Below are positions 35,466 through 44,232 of a stretch of 64,000 nt of DNA, piece after piece. Location of the stretch: positions 62,001 to 126,000 of the forward strand of contig DASRBN010000038.1 of NCBI GenBank assembly GCA_035653615.1, in the 5' to 3' direction. This DNA comes from Ktedonobacteraceae bacterium (GTDB lineage: Bacteria; Chloroflexota; Ktedonobacteria; Ktedonobacterales; Ktedonobacteraceae). The notes beneath the pieces were generated by a model. That model was not told the DNA's origin, searched no databases, and saw only the letters and a program-made list of their open reading frames with translations. Position 1 is the first letter of the stretch; each line of letters opens with the position of its first letter. The position numbers and the translations under genes were made by a program.

Positions 35466-36797
35466 CTATTCTTTGCCCGGATCGCCAGCAGGAGCTTCCC
35501 GCCGGATCAGCAAAAGCAGCAACCCGGCGGCAACATACGACCCCGCCATCGTCCAGAATGCCGCGCCGAAGCCGTAATGATCGATGATCCAGCCCAGGAT
35601 GCCGCTCCAGATGGAGCCAATCCCGAATGCCAGGGCGAAGTAGAGGCCGAAAGAGGTGTCGCGAATAGCGGAAGGTGAGGTGTCGGCAAGATATGCCTGC
35701 AGGAGCGGACTTTCGGCATACACGGCAAAACCCATCAGCACCAGCGAGAGTGGGATGAGCCAGAGCGGCATATCTGGGCCTGCCACCACAATGAAGAGGA
35801 TGGTGGTGACAGCCGAGGCTCCGTAGAAGAAGAACAGCATGCGGCGGCGCCCAATCCAGTCGGAGAGGCGACCGCCCAGCAGCGGCCCCAATACGCTGCC
35901 GAGCAGCAGGATGGTGAAGAAAATGCTGATGGTCGTGCTGTTCAGATGCCGAATATTCTGCAAGTAAAGCGGGACGTAGGTGGTGACGTTGCCCAGGCCG
36001 CGCCCACCGGCGGCGATGATCGAGACAAGCATGATAACTGCCAGCGTGCGATTGCGCAGCGGCTCGAAGAGCATTTTTATACCTGTCGTCACATTGCGCA
36101 TTGACCATTGCCGGGACTGTCCGGCGCCTGGCTCTGACTTCTGGCGTGGGACACGCCGGTCTAGCAAATCTTTTTCATCGACCAGGATCAGTATCGCGAT
36201 GCCTATCAGGATGCCCGGCAGGGCCGCGACGTAGAGAACCGGTCGCCATCCCCACATGCCGAGCAGCGGGCCCGCGATGAGTGGCACTGCCAGCGTGCCG
36301 ATATTGCCACCTGCCACGTGCCATGCCAGCGCGTACCCGTGCCTTTTGCGACCGTAGCGGTCGGAGAGATACGAACTGCCTACCGGGTGTTGCGGCGCCC
36401 CGGCGATGCGCGAGAGCATAGTCCACAGCATCAGTGTCCAGAAGCCGGTGATGGTGCCGGTAAAGAATGTGCTGGCGCCGACCAGAATATTGCCCACGCC
36501 CAGCATCACCTTGCGCAGGATATAGCGACTGAGCAGGCCGAAAATAATCTGTAACAGGCCGCCGACAGCGTTGGGTATGGCAACGATGAGGCCAATCTGG
36601 GTATAGCTCAGGTGATATTCAACCTGGATGATGGGATAGATCAGCGGCATCAGCACCGACATGGCGTGAATGACGGCGTGGGCCGCGCTGACCAGCGTGA
36701 GGTCGCGCCCGGCTGCGGGAATGGAGATCACTTGCTCTTCGCGGATGTCATATTCGGCTTGAGATAGGTCAGAAACGTTGCGTCTTGTTTGCTCCAT
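35466..36797 (-). CDS. Major facilitator superfamily transporter
   Basis: 443 residues from the ATG at 36797 (GGGAGCC upstream); 12 predicted helices. The loop 2-3 signature is recognisable only in part (SRYILRKVMLGVG), while GGRLSDWIGRRRMLFF in the second half matches the equivalent motif well. The central loop is about 45 residues and basic. It resembles the fosmidomycin-resistance and nitrate/sugar-phosphate type carriers. No regulator or enzyme neighbours give a substrate. It is convergent with the lipoprotein gene. Confidence 0.88.
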   Translation of the reverse strand: MEQTRRNVSDLSQAEYDIREEQVISIPAAGRDLTLVSAAHAVIHAMSVLMPLIYPIIQVEYHLSYTQIGLIVAIPNAVGGLLQIIFGLLSRYILRKVMLGVGNILVGASTFFTGTITGFWTLMLWTMLSRIAGAPQHPVGSSYLSDRYGRKRHGYALAWHVAGGNIGTLAVPLIAGPLLGMWGWRPVLYVAALPGILIGIAILILVDEKDLLDRRVPRQKSEPGAGQSRQWSMRNVTTGIKMLFEPLRNRTLAVIMLVSIIAAGGRGLGNVTTYVPLYLQNIRHLNSTTISIFFTILLLGSVLGPLLGGRLSDWIGRRRMLFFFYGASAVTTILFIVVAGPDMPLWLIPLSLVLMGFAVYAESPLLQAYLADTSPSAIRDTSFGLYFALAFGIGSIWSGILGWIIDHYGFGAAFWTMAGSYVAAGLLLLLIRREAPAGDPGKE

Positions 36798-36932
36798 GTG
36801 GCCTGGCTCCCTTATGTAGAAGTATACCATAAGGCAAGGCGAGGAGTCATGAGCCAATTTTGGGGTGGGAACAGGCCATTGGATGATTTGGCTGTCTCAT
36901 CTACCTCCCTCACCATTCCCCAACCTTGAATA

Positions 36933-36941
36933 TGGTACAAT
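36933..36941 (+). promoter_or_regulatory. Extended -10 promoter upstream of the acyl-CoA mutase
   Basis: TGGTACAAT, identical to the elements at 3189 and 59155, lying 100 bp before the mutase start. No convincing -35. The leader then runs to GAGGAGG before the ATG. Confidence 0.45.
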
Positions 36942-37041
36942 ACTCTAAGAAGAGTAATATGTATCTAAGTGTGCCCCTTAGCGGTACACGATTCGCGAAA
37001 ACGTCATTTCCCAGCACCTCAACGAGGAGGAATCATCGATC

Positions 37042-38775
37042 ATGCTTGAGCAGAAAGCACCGGAGACGAAAGATCAGCCCGTATACGAACAGGGCACCCT
37101 TTTTGATAAAGACGAACTGGCGCGTCTTCAGGTTGAGAAGCAGCGGTGGGAGGATACCACCGTGCGCAAGTCGTTGGAGCGCATGCCCGAACGCGCGGAC
37201 CGCATGACCACGTCCGGCGTCCCTATCGAGCGCGTCTATACGCCGCTGGATAACGCGAACCTGGATTACGAGCGCGACCTCGGCTTCCCCGGCGAATATC
37301 CCTATACTCGCGGCGTGCAGCCCACCATGTACCGCGCGAAGCCCTGGACGATGCGCATGTTTGCCGGTTTTGGCACGGCAGAGGACACCAATAAGCGCTT
37401 CAAGTACCTGCTCTCGCAAGGTCAAACGGGCCTCTCGACGGCGTTTGACATGCCCACGCTGTATGGCTATGACACCGATCATCCGCTGGCGGCGGGCGAA
37501 TTCGGTAAGTGCGGTGTCGCTGTCTCTTCACTGGCGGACATGGAAATCCTGTTTGAGGGCCTACCCCTCGACAAGATCACCACGTCCATGACCATCAATA
37601 GTCCGGCATCCGTGATCTGGGCCATGTATATCGTCAACGCCGAGAAGCAGGGCTTCCCCAGGGAGAAACTGGGCGGCACGCTGCAAAACGACATTTTGAA
37701 AGAGTATAGCGCACAGAAGGAGTTCCTGTTCCCGCCGGAGCCGTCGATGCGCCTGGTAACGGATACCATCGAATTTGGCACGCGCTACATGCCGCGCTGG
37801 AACACCATCAGCATCAGCGGCTACCATATTCGCGAGGCCGGAGCAACCGCCGTTCAGGAGCTGGCATTCACCATCGCTGATGGCCTGGCCTATGTCGATG
37901 CCGCGCTCAAACGCGGCCTGAAGATCGACGAATTCGCGCCCCGGCTGTCATTCTTCTTTGACGTGCATAATGACTTTTTTGAAGAGATCGCCAAATTCCG
38001 CGCCGGTCGCAGGCTGTGGGCGAAGCTGATGCGCGAGCGCTATGGAGCGAAAGACCCGCGCTCATGGCTCATGCGCTGCCATGCTCAGACGGCTGGCGTG
38101 TCGTTAACGGCTCAACAGCCCGATAACAACATCATACGCACGACGATTCAGGCGCTGGCTGCCGTACTCGGCGGCACCAACTCGCTGCACACCAACTCGC
38201 TGGACGAGGCGCTGGCGCTACCCACTGAAAGGGCCGTACTGATTGCCTTGCGCACGCAGCAGATCATCGCCAGCGAAAGCGGTGTCGTCAATACCGTCGA
38301 TCCTGTTGGTGGCTCCTACTTTATAGAGAAGCTGACGGACGAGACGGAGCAGGCGACTAAGGACTACCTGGATCGCATCGATGCGCTTGGCGGCGTGCTG
38401 GCCTGCATCCAGAACGGCTTCTTCCAGCGCGAAATTGCCGAATCGGCCTATCGCTACCAGCAGGAGATCGACCAGCACAGGCGCACCATCGTCGGCGTCA
38501 ACGATTATATTATAGAAGAAGATATCAAGGTTCCAACGCTGTATATCGACCGTGTCGGAGAGCGCGCGCACCTCGAGCGTCTCAATCGCGTGCGCCGCGA
38601 GCGCGATAATGCAGCCGTCAAACGCGCGCTGGATAACCTGCGTCGCGTTGCCGAAGGCACCGAGAATACGATGCCGGCCATCATCGAAGCCGTCAAGGTC
38701 TATGCCACGCTGGGCGAGATCATGGATGTCTTCCGCGCGGTCTTCGGCGAATACATGGAACCGGCCGTGTTTTAA
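37042..38775 (+). CDS. B12-dependent acyl-CoA mutase large subunit, isobutyryl-CoA mutase-like
   Basis: 577 residues: the TIM-barrel substrate domain only, ending [17 protein letters not shown] without the DxHxxG cobalamin domain. Overall it aligns with methylmalonyl-CoA mutase ([45 protein letters not shown]). The two specificity positions differ: the Tyr of MCM (human Tyr110) is Phe107 in MRMFAGFG, and the Arg (human Arg228) is Gln225 in [12 protein letters not shown]. Phe plus Gln is the pair known from isobutyryl-CoA mutase IcmA, so interconversion of isobutyryl- and butyryl-CoA is more likely than methylmalonyl-CoA. A small B12-binding subunit must be encoded elsewhere. GAGGAGG precedes the start. 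Confidence 0.88.
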   Translation: MLEQKAPETKDQPVYEQGTLFDKDELARLQVEKQRWEDTTVRKSLERMPERADRMTTSGVPIERVYTPLDNANLDYERDLGFPGEYPYTRGVQPTMYRAKPWTMRMFAGFGTAEDTNKRFKYLLSQGQTGLSTAFDMPTLYGYDTDHPLAAGEFGKCGVAVSSLADMEILFEGLPLDKITTSMTINSPASVIWAMYIVNAEKQGFPREKLGGTLQNDILKEYSAQKEFLFPPEPSMRLVTDTIEFGTRYMPRWNTISISGYHIREAGATAVQELAFTIADGLAYVDAALKRGLKIDEFAPRLSFFFDVHNDFFEEIAKFRAGRRLWAKLMRERYGAKDPRSWLMRCHAQTAGVSLTAQQPDNNIIRTTIQALAAVLGGTNSLHTNSLDEALALPTERAVLIALRTQQIIASESGVVNTVDPVGGSYFIEKLTDETEQATKDYLDRIDALGGVLACIQNGFFQREIAESAYRYQQEIDQHRRTIVGVNDYIIEEDIKVPTLYIDRVGERAHLERLNRVRRERDNAAVKRALDNLRRVAEGTENTMPAIIEAVKVYATLGEIMDVFRAVFGEYMEPAVF

Positions 38776-38784
38776 GGGAAATGC

Positions 38785-39663
38785 ATGCTTGAAATACATA
38801 AATCAGGCCTGGTCAAAAGGCAAACGCTCTCGGATGTAGAGCTTGCGGCCATTGAGCAGCTCATAGCCACCTGCAATGCATACGAGGGCCTGCGTATGCG
38901 CCTGAGTACAGAATGGCTCAAAAAGCGTACCGGCGATCAAACCAACGATTTTCTCTATTACGAGGATGCCAGGCTTGCCGGCTATCTGAACATCGATAGC
39001 CATGGCGTCCTGGAAAAAGAACTGACCGGTATGGTCCACCCGGATTACCGGCGCAGGGGTATCTTTAGCGCTCTGCTTGCGGCAGCGCGAGAGGAATGCG
39101 ACCGGCGCGGAGTGAAGAAACTGATCCTCGTTTGCGAGGATGGCTCCCTTTCCGGCAAGGCATTTGCGCAGGCTGTGGGAGCTCACCATGACTTTTCCGA
39201 ACACGAAATGGTGCTGGGAACCTTTCACGAGAAACCGGTCGTCAGCCCGCAACTGCACGTGCGCAAGGCAGGAGCCGAAGACCTGGAAGCCATAGCATTA
39301 ATTCATGCTACGAGCTTTGGCGATGATCTACAACGATCAAGATCATATACGGAGATATGCTTGCGCCGTCCCTGGTGTACCTTCTATCTCGGCCTGCTGG
39401 GTGAGGAACCCGTTGCCTGCCTGCGCCTGGACGACCTGGAGGAGGAATTTGGCATTTACGGTTTCGGCGTGAGACCGGAGTACCAGGGTCGCGGCTACGG
39501 CAGGCAATTGCTGCAAGACATCATCCGCATGCTGCGCGCCGGAAGCACCAGGGGCATTATGCTCGACGTTGAGACCAATAATACGAATGCCGTCGGGCTG
39601 TATCTTTCATGTGGATTTGAGATACGAACGACTTACGGCTACTATGACCTGAGTATTGCGTAA
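38785..39663 (+). CDS. Tandem GNAT acetyltransferase
   Basis: 292 residues made of two GNAT folds. The first has the acetyl-CoA loop in GMVHPDYRRRGIFSALL, the second in GVRPEYQGRGYGRQLL followed by the C-terminal NTNAVGLYLSCGFEI. Both loops keep the R/QxxGxG/A-like pattern, the second being closer to consensus. The substrate is unknown; tandem GNATs include mycothiol synthase, but its specific residues cannot be confirmed here. It lies 9 bp after the mutase gene, so the two are probably co-transcribed. Confidence 0.85.
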   Translation: MLEIHKSGLVKRQTLSDVELAAIEQLIATCNAYEGLRMRLSTEWLKKRTGDQTNDFLYYEDARLAGYLNIDSHGVLEKELTGMVHPDYRRRGIFSALLAAAREECDRRGVKKLILVCEDGSLSGKAFAQAVGAHHDFSEHEMVLGTFHEKPVVSPQLHVRKAGAEDLEAIALIHATSFGDDLQRSRSYTEICLRRPWCTFYLGLLGEEPVACLRLDDLEEEFGIYGFGVRPEYQGRGYGRQLLQDIIRMLRAGSTRGIMLDVETNNTNAVGLYLSCGFEIRTTYGYYDLSIA

Positions 39664-39704
39664 GGGCCAGATTCATCGCGCACCAGGAATTATAGTGCCA
39701 TCCA

Positions 39705-39773
39705 TTCGGGGCCGATTTTGGTTGTTCACAAATTATTCCAGCAATGGACGCGGGGGCCGATCAATCGGCCCCT
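39705..39773. repeat. Repeat family B, long unit
   Basis: GGGGCCGATTTTGG, ATTATTCCAGCAATGGACGC, then GGGGCCGATCAATCGGCCCC. It matches the unit at 34139-34202 over about 60 bp, showing that the mobile unit is longer than the palindrome. It sits in the leader of prmA. Confidence 0.75.
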
Positions 39774-39804
39774 GTATAAACTTTTTGAGGAGAGCATCAT
39801 TTTC

Positions 39805-40719
39805 ATGCGTTGGTTAGAGTTGAAGGTGCGGACGCATCCAGAAGCGATCGAATCGGTGAGCGAGCTGTTGAGCCGCTATACGCCGGGCGGTGTGGCAATT
39901 GAGGAACCAATTGAACTGGTAGACGAGGGGCAGGAGTACAGGGTACTGGCGGGCGAGCCTGTGAACGTGTGCGCCTACCTGCCTATGGATGGAAAAGAGG
40001 AGGAGACTCGCCAACATGTCGCCGAGGGACTCTGGCATTTATCCAGCCTGGGTTCGCAATTTGTGGGAGACCTGCAAACCCGCGTCGTGAACGAGGAGGA
40101 TTGGGCCAACGCCTGGAAAGACTATTACCACGTGACACATATTGGTCGCCGCCTGGTCATTCGCCCATCCTGGCGCGACTACACTCCCAAAGATGACGAG
40201 GTCATGCTGGAACTCGATCCGGGCATGGCTTTCGGCACCGGCCTGCATCCCACCACTCGCATGTGTCTCGAGCAGGTGGAACAGCGCGTCCGGCCTGGTA
40301 TGCGCGTGCTGGATGTCGGCACCGGCTCGGGCATTCTGGCGCTGGCCGCCGCGAAATTGGGCGCTTCCGAGGTCTATTGCATCGATAATAGCAGCGTGGC
40401 TGTTGAAAGCGCCGCGGCCAACGCCGCGGCCAATAGACTGGAAGATCGCATTACCGTGGCGCTGGGAACGCTCGACGAGGCAGAGGCCGGGCGCGTGCAG
40501 AACCGGTACAACATGGTGCTGGCAAATATCATTGCGCGGGTCATCGGCGCCATTGCTCCCCAGCTTGCCGGAGTGCTGGCCCCGGGCGGGATACTTATCG
40601 CCAGTGGCATTATCGAAGAACGCCGCCATGAAGCGGAGCAGCCGCTCCTGGACGCCGGTTTGCGCCTGGTTGAGGCAGTGATGATCGATGATTGGGTCAC
40701 GCTGGTCATGACGAAATAA
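39805..40719 (+). CDS. prmA: Ribosomal protein L11 methyltransferase
   Basis: 304 residues; trimethylates ribosomal protein L11 using AdoMet. The N-terminal L11-recognition domain begins MRWLELKVRTHPEAIESVSE; MAFGTGLHPTTRMCLE and the AdoMet motif VLDVGTGSG (168-176) follow, with ANIIARVIG for catalysis. The ATG at 39805 has GAGGAG 12 bp ahead; earlier in-frame starts lie inside repeat family B and are rejected. It is followed after 1 bp by rsmE, the usual partner in many bacteria. Confidence 0.96.
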   Translation: MRWLELKVRTHPEAIESVSELLSRYTPGGVAIEEPIELVDEGQEYRVLAGEPVNVCAYLPMDGKEEETRQHVAEGLWHLSSLGSQFVGDLQTRVVNEEDWANAWKDYYHVTHIGRRLVIRPSWRDYTPKDDEVMLELDPGMAFGTGLHPTTRMCLEQVEQRVRPGMRVLDVGTGSGILALAAAKLGASEVYCIDNSSVAVESAAANAAANRLEDRITVALGTLDEAEAGRVQNRYNMVLANIIARVIGAIAPQLAGVLAPGGILIASGIIEERRHEAEQPLLDAGLRLVEAVMIDDWVTLVMTK

Positions 40720-40720
40720 C

Positions 40721-41494
40721 ATGCATCGTTTTTTTGTCTCCCCTGAACTACTGAAAGAAACGAACATCAGCATCTCCTTGCCGAAGGAGCTTGCTCACCA
40801 GGTGCGCGACGTTTTGCGCCTCAATCCAGGCGAGGAACTGCTCCTGCTCGATAATAGCGGCGAGGAAGTCCTGGCATCTGTCGCGGCAATCAGCAAAACA
40901 GCTGTGGATGTCCACCTGCTTGAGCGGCGTCCTGGTAAAAGCGAATCGCCCGTTCGCATCATCCTCTGCCAGGGACTGCTCAAATCGGCGCGTTTTGAAT
41001 GGATTCTGGAAAAAGGGACGGAACTGGGCGTCTCGACGTTCTCGCCCATCCTCTGCCGGCGCTCGACGGCGGGTCTTGAGGATGCCGGGCCATCCAAAAT
41101 TGCACGCTGGAAACGCATCATCCAGGAGGCGGCGGAACAATGCGGCCGCCCGCGCCTGCCGGAACTCCTACCCATCCGGCCACTGATGCACGCCCTCAAC
41201 GATATTCCCGCGGAAGCCATCGCGCTGATGCCCTGGGAAGAGGAACGGAATTGTACCCTGCGGCAGGCGTTGACATCCTATAAGGCGCAGCAATCTGCCG
41301 AATCCCGATCGGATTCCCAAACACATACAACGGTCGTTCTCTTCATCGGCCCCGAAGGTGGCTTGATGGCCGAAGAGGTTGTCCTGGCGCAACGCTCCGG
41401 CGTGCAGGTTGTGTCGCTCGGTTCGCGTATTTTGCGCGCCGAAACCGCGGCGCTGGCAGCAGTAGCGAATGTTATGTATGAACTGGCTGGGTAA
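40721..41494 (+). CDS. rsmE: 16S rRNA m3U1498 methyltransferase
   Basis: 257 residues, SPOUT fold with a trefoil knot: N-terminal PUA-like domain (MHRFFVSPELL, AHQVRDVLRLNPGEELLLLD) and C-terminal knot GPEGGLMAEEVVLA with LGSRILRAETAALAAV. It methylates N3 of U1498 in the decoding region. The start lies 1 bp after the prmA stop. Its last 23 bp overlap the end of the convergent MFS gene. A Ser/Thr-rich insert (AESRSDSQTHTT) before the knot is longer than usual. Confidence 0.96.
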   Translation: MHRFFVSPELLKETNISISLPKELAHQVRDVLRLNPGEELLLLDNSGEEVLASVAAISKTAVDVHLLERRPGKSESPVRIILCQGLLKSARFEWILEKGTELGVSTFSPILCRRSTAGLEDAGPSKIARWKRIIQEAAEQCGRPRLPELLPIRPLMHALNDIPAEAIALMPWEEERNCTLRQALTSYKAQQSAESRSDSQTHTTVVLFIGPEGGLMAEEVVLAQRSGVQVVSLGSRILRAETAALAAVANVMYELAG

Positions 41495-42731
41495 CTTCTT
41501 GCTCTTGCTGTGCAGCGATCCAGAAAGGGCGCAGCAGGATCAAGGCCACAATACCGGCCAGGAAATAGAAGAAACCCATCAGGTACATGGTTGGTCGAAT
41601 GCCTATACGGTCTCCAAGGAAGCTGGATACGAAAAGGCCGATTAGCAGCAAGATGGTGTTATTGTTCAAATACGCGCCGAAAACGCGCCCGCGATAACGG
41701 TCCTGGGACCTGCGTTGCAGCAACGTATAGACGGCCACAAAGAAGAACACGACCGGCATACCTGCAAGCATGGTACAAATAACGACGACCGGCAGTCTGG
41801 GGAATGTCACTTCTATCAAACAGCATAGACCTGCTGCAAGCGCGCCAAGGGCTACGAGACGAAATGAGCCTATGAGCCTGTCTACACGGTTCAGCACAAG
41901 CGAGCCAACGACGCCGCCCACTCCCTGGGCCGTCAGTATCCAGCTAAAGATGAGCGCATTATTACCTGCCACCTGGCTTAAGAACGGCACAAAGAGTGCT
42001 CTTCCCGCCCCCTCACCAATCATCGCCGTTCCCGTGATGATGAACAGCACGGCGATGAGGCGTTCTTTTCGCATCACACGCAGGCCTGCTCGCCACTCGT
42101 GCCACACGCGAAGCGCAGGAGATCGCTCCGGTGAGACATCTACAGCAATCCGGTTGCTGACGGAAGCAGGCAGAACGATGAGCAAAATCATGATTCCGGA
42201 AAACATGTAGGAGAAGCTGTCCGCCAGTACAACGCTATTCAGCCCAAACAGCGCGAACATAGCGCCGCCTAAAGATGGGCCTACCAGGCGCGTCATTTCC
42301 TCGCCGAGCGCATTAAGCGAGTTAGCCGCCGTCAAATGGCGTTCTTCGACCAGGATGGGCAGCAAAGCGCCAAACGCCGGAGTAAAAAATTGCGAGAGCG
42401 TCGTTTCCATAAACGCCACGACATAGACGAGCCAGATGGTATTACTACCGTGCAGCAGGAGCAAGGGCAGCAGGATGCAGACGCGTGAAAAATCGGCGGC
42501 AATCATCGTCCAACGTCGATTCCAGCGATCCACGAAAACGCCTGCCACGGAGCCAAGAAAAAGGCGCGGCAGCGTCTCCACGATGAACATCGCGCCGGTA
42601 GCCAGCGCCGAGCCGGTACGCTGGTACACATAAAACGGCAGCGCGACCAGCAGCACCCAATCGCCCAGCATAGAGACCAGTTGCCCACACCAGAGCAGCG
42701 CGAAGTTACGTTGACGTATGACGGCAAGCAT
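41472..42731 (-). CDS. MFS transporter (macrolide/enterobactin exporter-like)
   Basis: 419 residues, 12 helices, of the MFS_3 type: start RQRNFALLWCGQLVSMLGDW, then LVALPFYVYQRTGSALATGA and the motif A loop GVFVDRWNRRWTMIAADF. The family exports macrolides and siderophores. It shares its final 23 bp with the convergent rsmE gene. A sigma-factor gene lies 60 bp upstream in the same direction; whether they are one operon is unclear. Confidence 0.9.
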   Translation of the reverse strand: MLAVIRQRNFALLWCGQLVSMLGDWVLLVALPFYVYQRTGSALATGAMFIVETLPRLFLGSVAGVFVDRWNRRWTMIAADFSRVCILLPLLLLHGSNTIWLVYVVAFMETTLSQFFTPAFGALLPILVEERHLTAANSLNALGEEMTRLVGPSLGGAMFALFGLNSVVLADSFSYMFSGIMILLIVLPASVSNRIAVDVSPERSPALRVWHEWRAGLRVMRKERLIAVLFIITGTAMIGEGAGRALFVPFLSQVAGNNALIFSWILTAQGVGGVVGSLVLNRVDRLIGSFRLVALGALAAGLCCLIEVTFPRLPVVVICTMLAGMPVVFFFVAVYTLLQRRSQDRYRGRVFGAYLNNNTILLLIGLFVSSFLGDRIGIRPTMYLMGFFYFLAGIVALILLRPFWIAAQQEQEVTQPVHT

Positions 42732-42791
42732 GATGAAACCCTCTTTCTGGAAATGAAGATGGTTGTGAAGAAGATGGATAGGGGAAAGATG

Positions 42792-44051
42792 CTATTCCTG
42801 GAAGCAGGCAAGCACTTCCAGCGTGTCCCTGTGCAGCATCAGGGTGAGCCGGGCGGCGCTGGTAATATCCGTGAGACGGGCGCGAAATACCGGCTGACCG
42901 GCGAATTCGGTCACTATTTCCGGCTCATTAATCCAGCGTGGGTGCTGCGTGACGAAATCCTGTGCGAGCGGATGCAGCCAGACAAAAGCACCAACAAAAA
43001 AGCTGCTATTAGAACCACATACCGGGCATTCGCGTACAAAGCGCAGCCCATGCCAGGGTTGAAGCCAGGCAGGCATCTCTGCGAGGCTAACTAATCTTAT
43101 GGGCACAGACGACCGGCACCAGAAACAGTGCTGCCTGAACCAGTAATCAATGGCGAGGCGCTGTATGCGTTTCCATGCCGGACGGAACGATGTCAATCCG
43201 CTCAATTCGGGGAAGCCGCCGGTTTTGATCCACGCCCGCGGCTCACCATCAAAGCAATTCGGACAGCGCATGAGCAGGTCAACTCGCCCATCAGGAAGCG
43301 TATCGAATCGCCCTTGCAGGTAGTGACGCGCGCAGAACATGCACCAGATACGGGTTTCATGCCATCCTGTATCCGTTATGGGATCAAGTAGCAGTCCAAA
43401 CGTTTCAGCCTCGGTTCGTAGTTCAGTGTTGAGAATTTGACGCAATTTCCGCCTGGCGCGCACCAATCGTACCTCTAGCGCCTTAATGCTCAATTCCAGG
43501 CGCGAGGCTACTTCGCGCTGCGACAACTCTTCCAGGTAATGCAGTTCGACTGCCGCCCGATCCTCTTTTGAAAGATGACTCAGCGCGCAATCGAGCAATA
43601 TTTCCATGTCCTGGCGACTCAATTCCTCGACGGGGTCAAGCGCGTATGGGTCGGCGATCTCTTCTTCCCAGGCGGATGTGCGCTCGTCGTTAGCGGTGGA
43701 AGAGAAAGTGGAAAGATCTACCAGGCGCGCGTTCGTCATGCTGCGTGTTCGCTGCCAGCGCAGGCATATATTGTGGCAGATGCCACTCAGCCAGGCCTCG
43801 AAGCGTTCCGGCGAGCGCAGTTGATCGAGGTGCTTCCAGGCCTCGATCAGCGTTTCCTGCACGATATCATCAGCATCAGCAGGTGGGATACCTTGCGAGC
43901 GCGCAAGTTGCAGCAAATGGGGCTGGCTCATCGCCAGCGCCCTGTTCAGGCTAGCTGAAAGCAGCGTTCCTGGCTGTTCGCGCTCAAAGGCGCCAGGCTC
44001 ATCAAACAGGTTTTTATCTCCAGGTCTCATGATGGATATTGTAGCAGCCAT
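42792..44051 (-). CDS. Sigma-70 family factor with two C-terminal zinc-ribbon modules
   Basis: 419 residues. Residues 30-215 are an ECF-type sigma factor: DADDIVQETLIEAWKHLDQL, FEAWLSGICHNICLRWQR, then region 4 ELSQREVASRLELSIKALEV. The following 200 residues are unusual: two CxxC...CxxC sets, Cys237/240/263/266 (WCMFCARHY, RCPNCF) and Cys309/312/342/345 (CFWCRSS, ECPVCGS), each looking like a zinc ribbon. ECF factors with C-terminal extensions use them as built-in regulators, so a sensor or protein-binding role is likely. No anti-sigma gene is adjacent, which fits self-regulation. The start could also be the Met at residue 8. Confidence 0.85.
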   Translation of the reverse strand: MAATISIMRPGDKNLFDEPGAFEREQPGTLLSASLNRALAMSQPHLLQLARSQGIPPADADDIVQETLIEAWKHLDQLRSPERFEAWLSGICHNICLRWQRTRSMTNARLVDLSTFSSTANDERTSAWEEEIADPYALDPVEELSRQDMEILLDCALSHLSKEDRAAVELHYLEELSQREVASRLELSIKALEVRLVRARRKLRQILNTELRTEAETFGLLLDPITDTGWHETRIWCMFCARHYLQGRFDTLPDGRVDLLMRCPNCFDGEPRAWIKTGGFPELSGLTSFRPAWKRIQRLAIDYWFRQHCFWCRSSVPIRLVSLAEMPAWLQPWHGLRFVRECPVCGSNSSFFVGAFVWLHPLAQDFVTQHPRWINEPEIVTEFAGQPVFRARLTDITSAARLTLMLHRDTLEVLACFQE

Positions 44052-44145
44052 ACCCGTTCCTATCCAGTTATCATCTCGCTCTTCTATTTTGTCTTCCTAT
44101 CTCTTTGTCGCAAACACTTCCCAAAACCCTACACCATTTTTCAAG

Positions 44146-44232
44146 GATGATGCAGGGAAGATGATGCAGGGAAAATGAAAGGCGTATCCAGTAGGGGCGG
44201 ATATGGGGTGAGGGAGCAAGCTCCCCTACTGG
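44146..44232. repeat. Tandem 14-mer and flanking inverted repeat
   Basis: GATGATGCAGGGAA occurs twice in tandem (44146-44173). Then CCAGTAGGGG (44188-44197) and CCCCTACTGG (44223-44232) form an inverted repeat with a 25-nt spacer. The right arm supplies the TAG stop of the histidine kinase gene. Confidence 0.65.

Noticed and set aside
37042-38775. Calling the mutase methylmalonyl-CoA mutase (mcmA)
   Set aside because: Both carboxylate-reading residues are replaced by the isobutyryl-CoA mutase pair, so the name would mislead.
39718-39804. Upstream extension of PrmA
   Set aside because: It is translated from repeat family B; the PrmA family begins at MRWLELKV.
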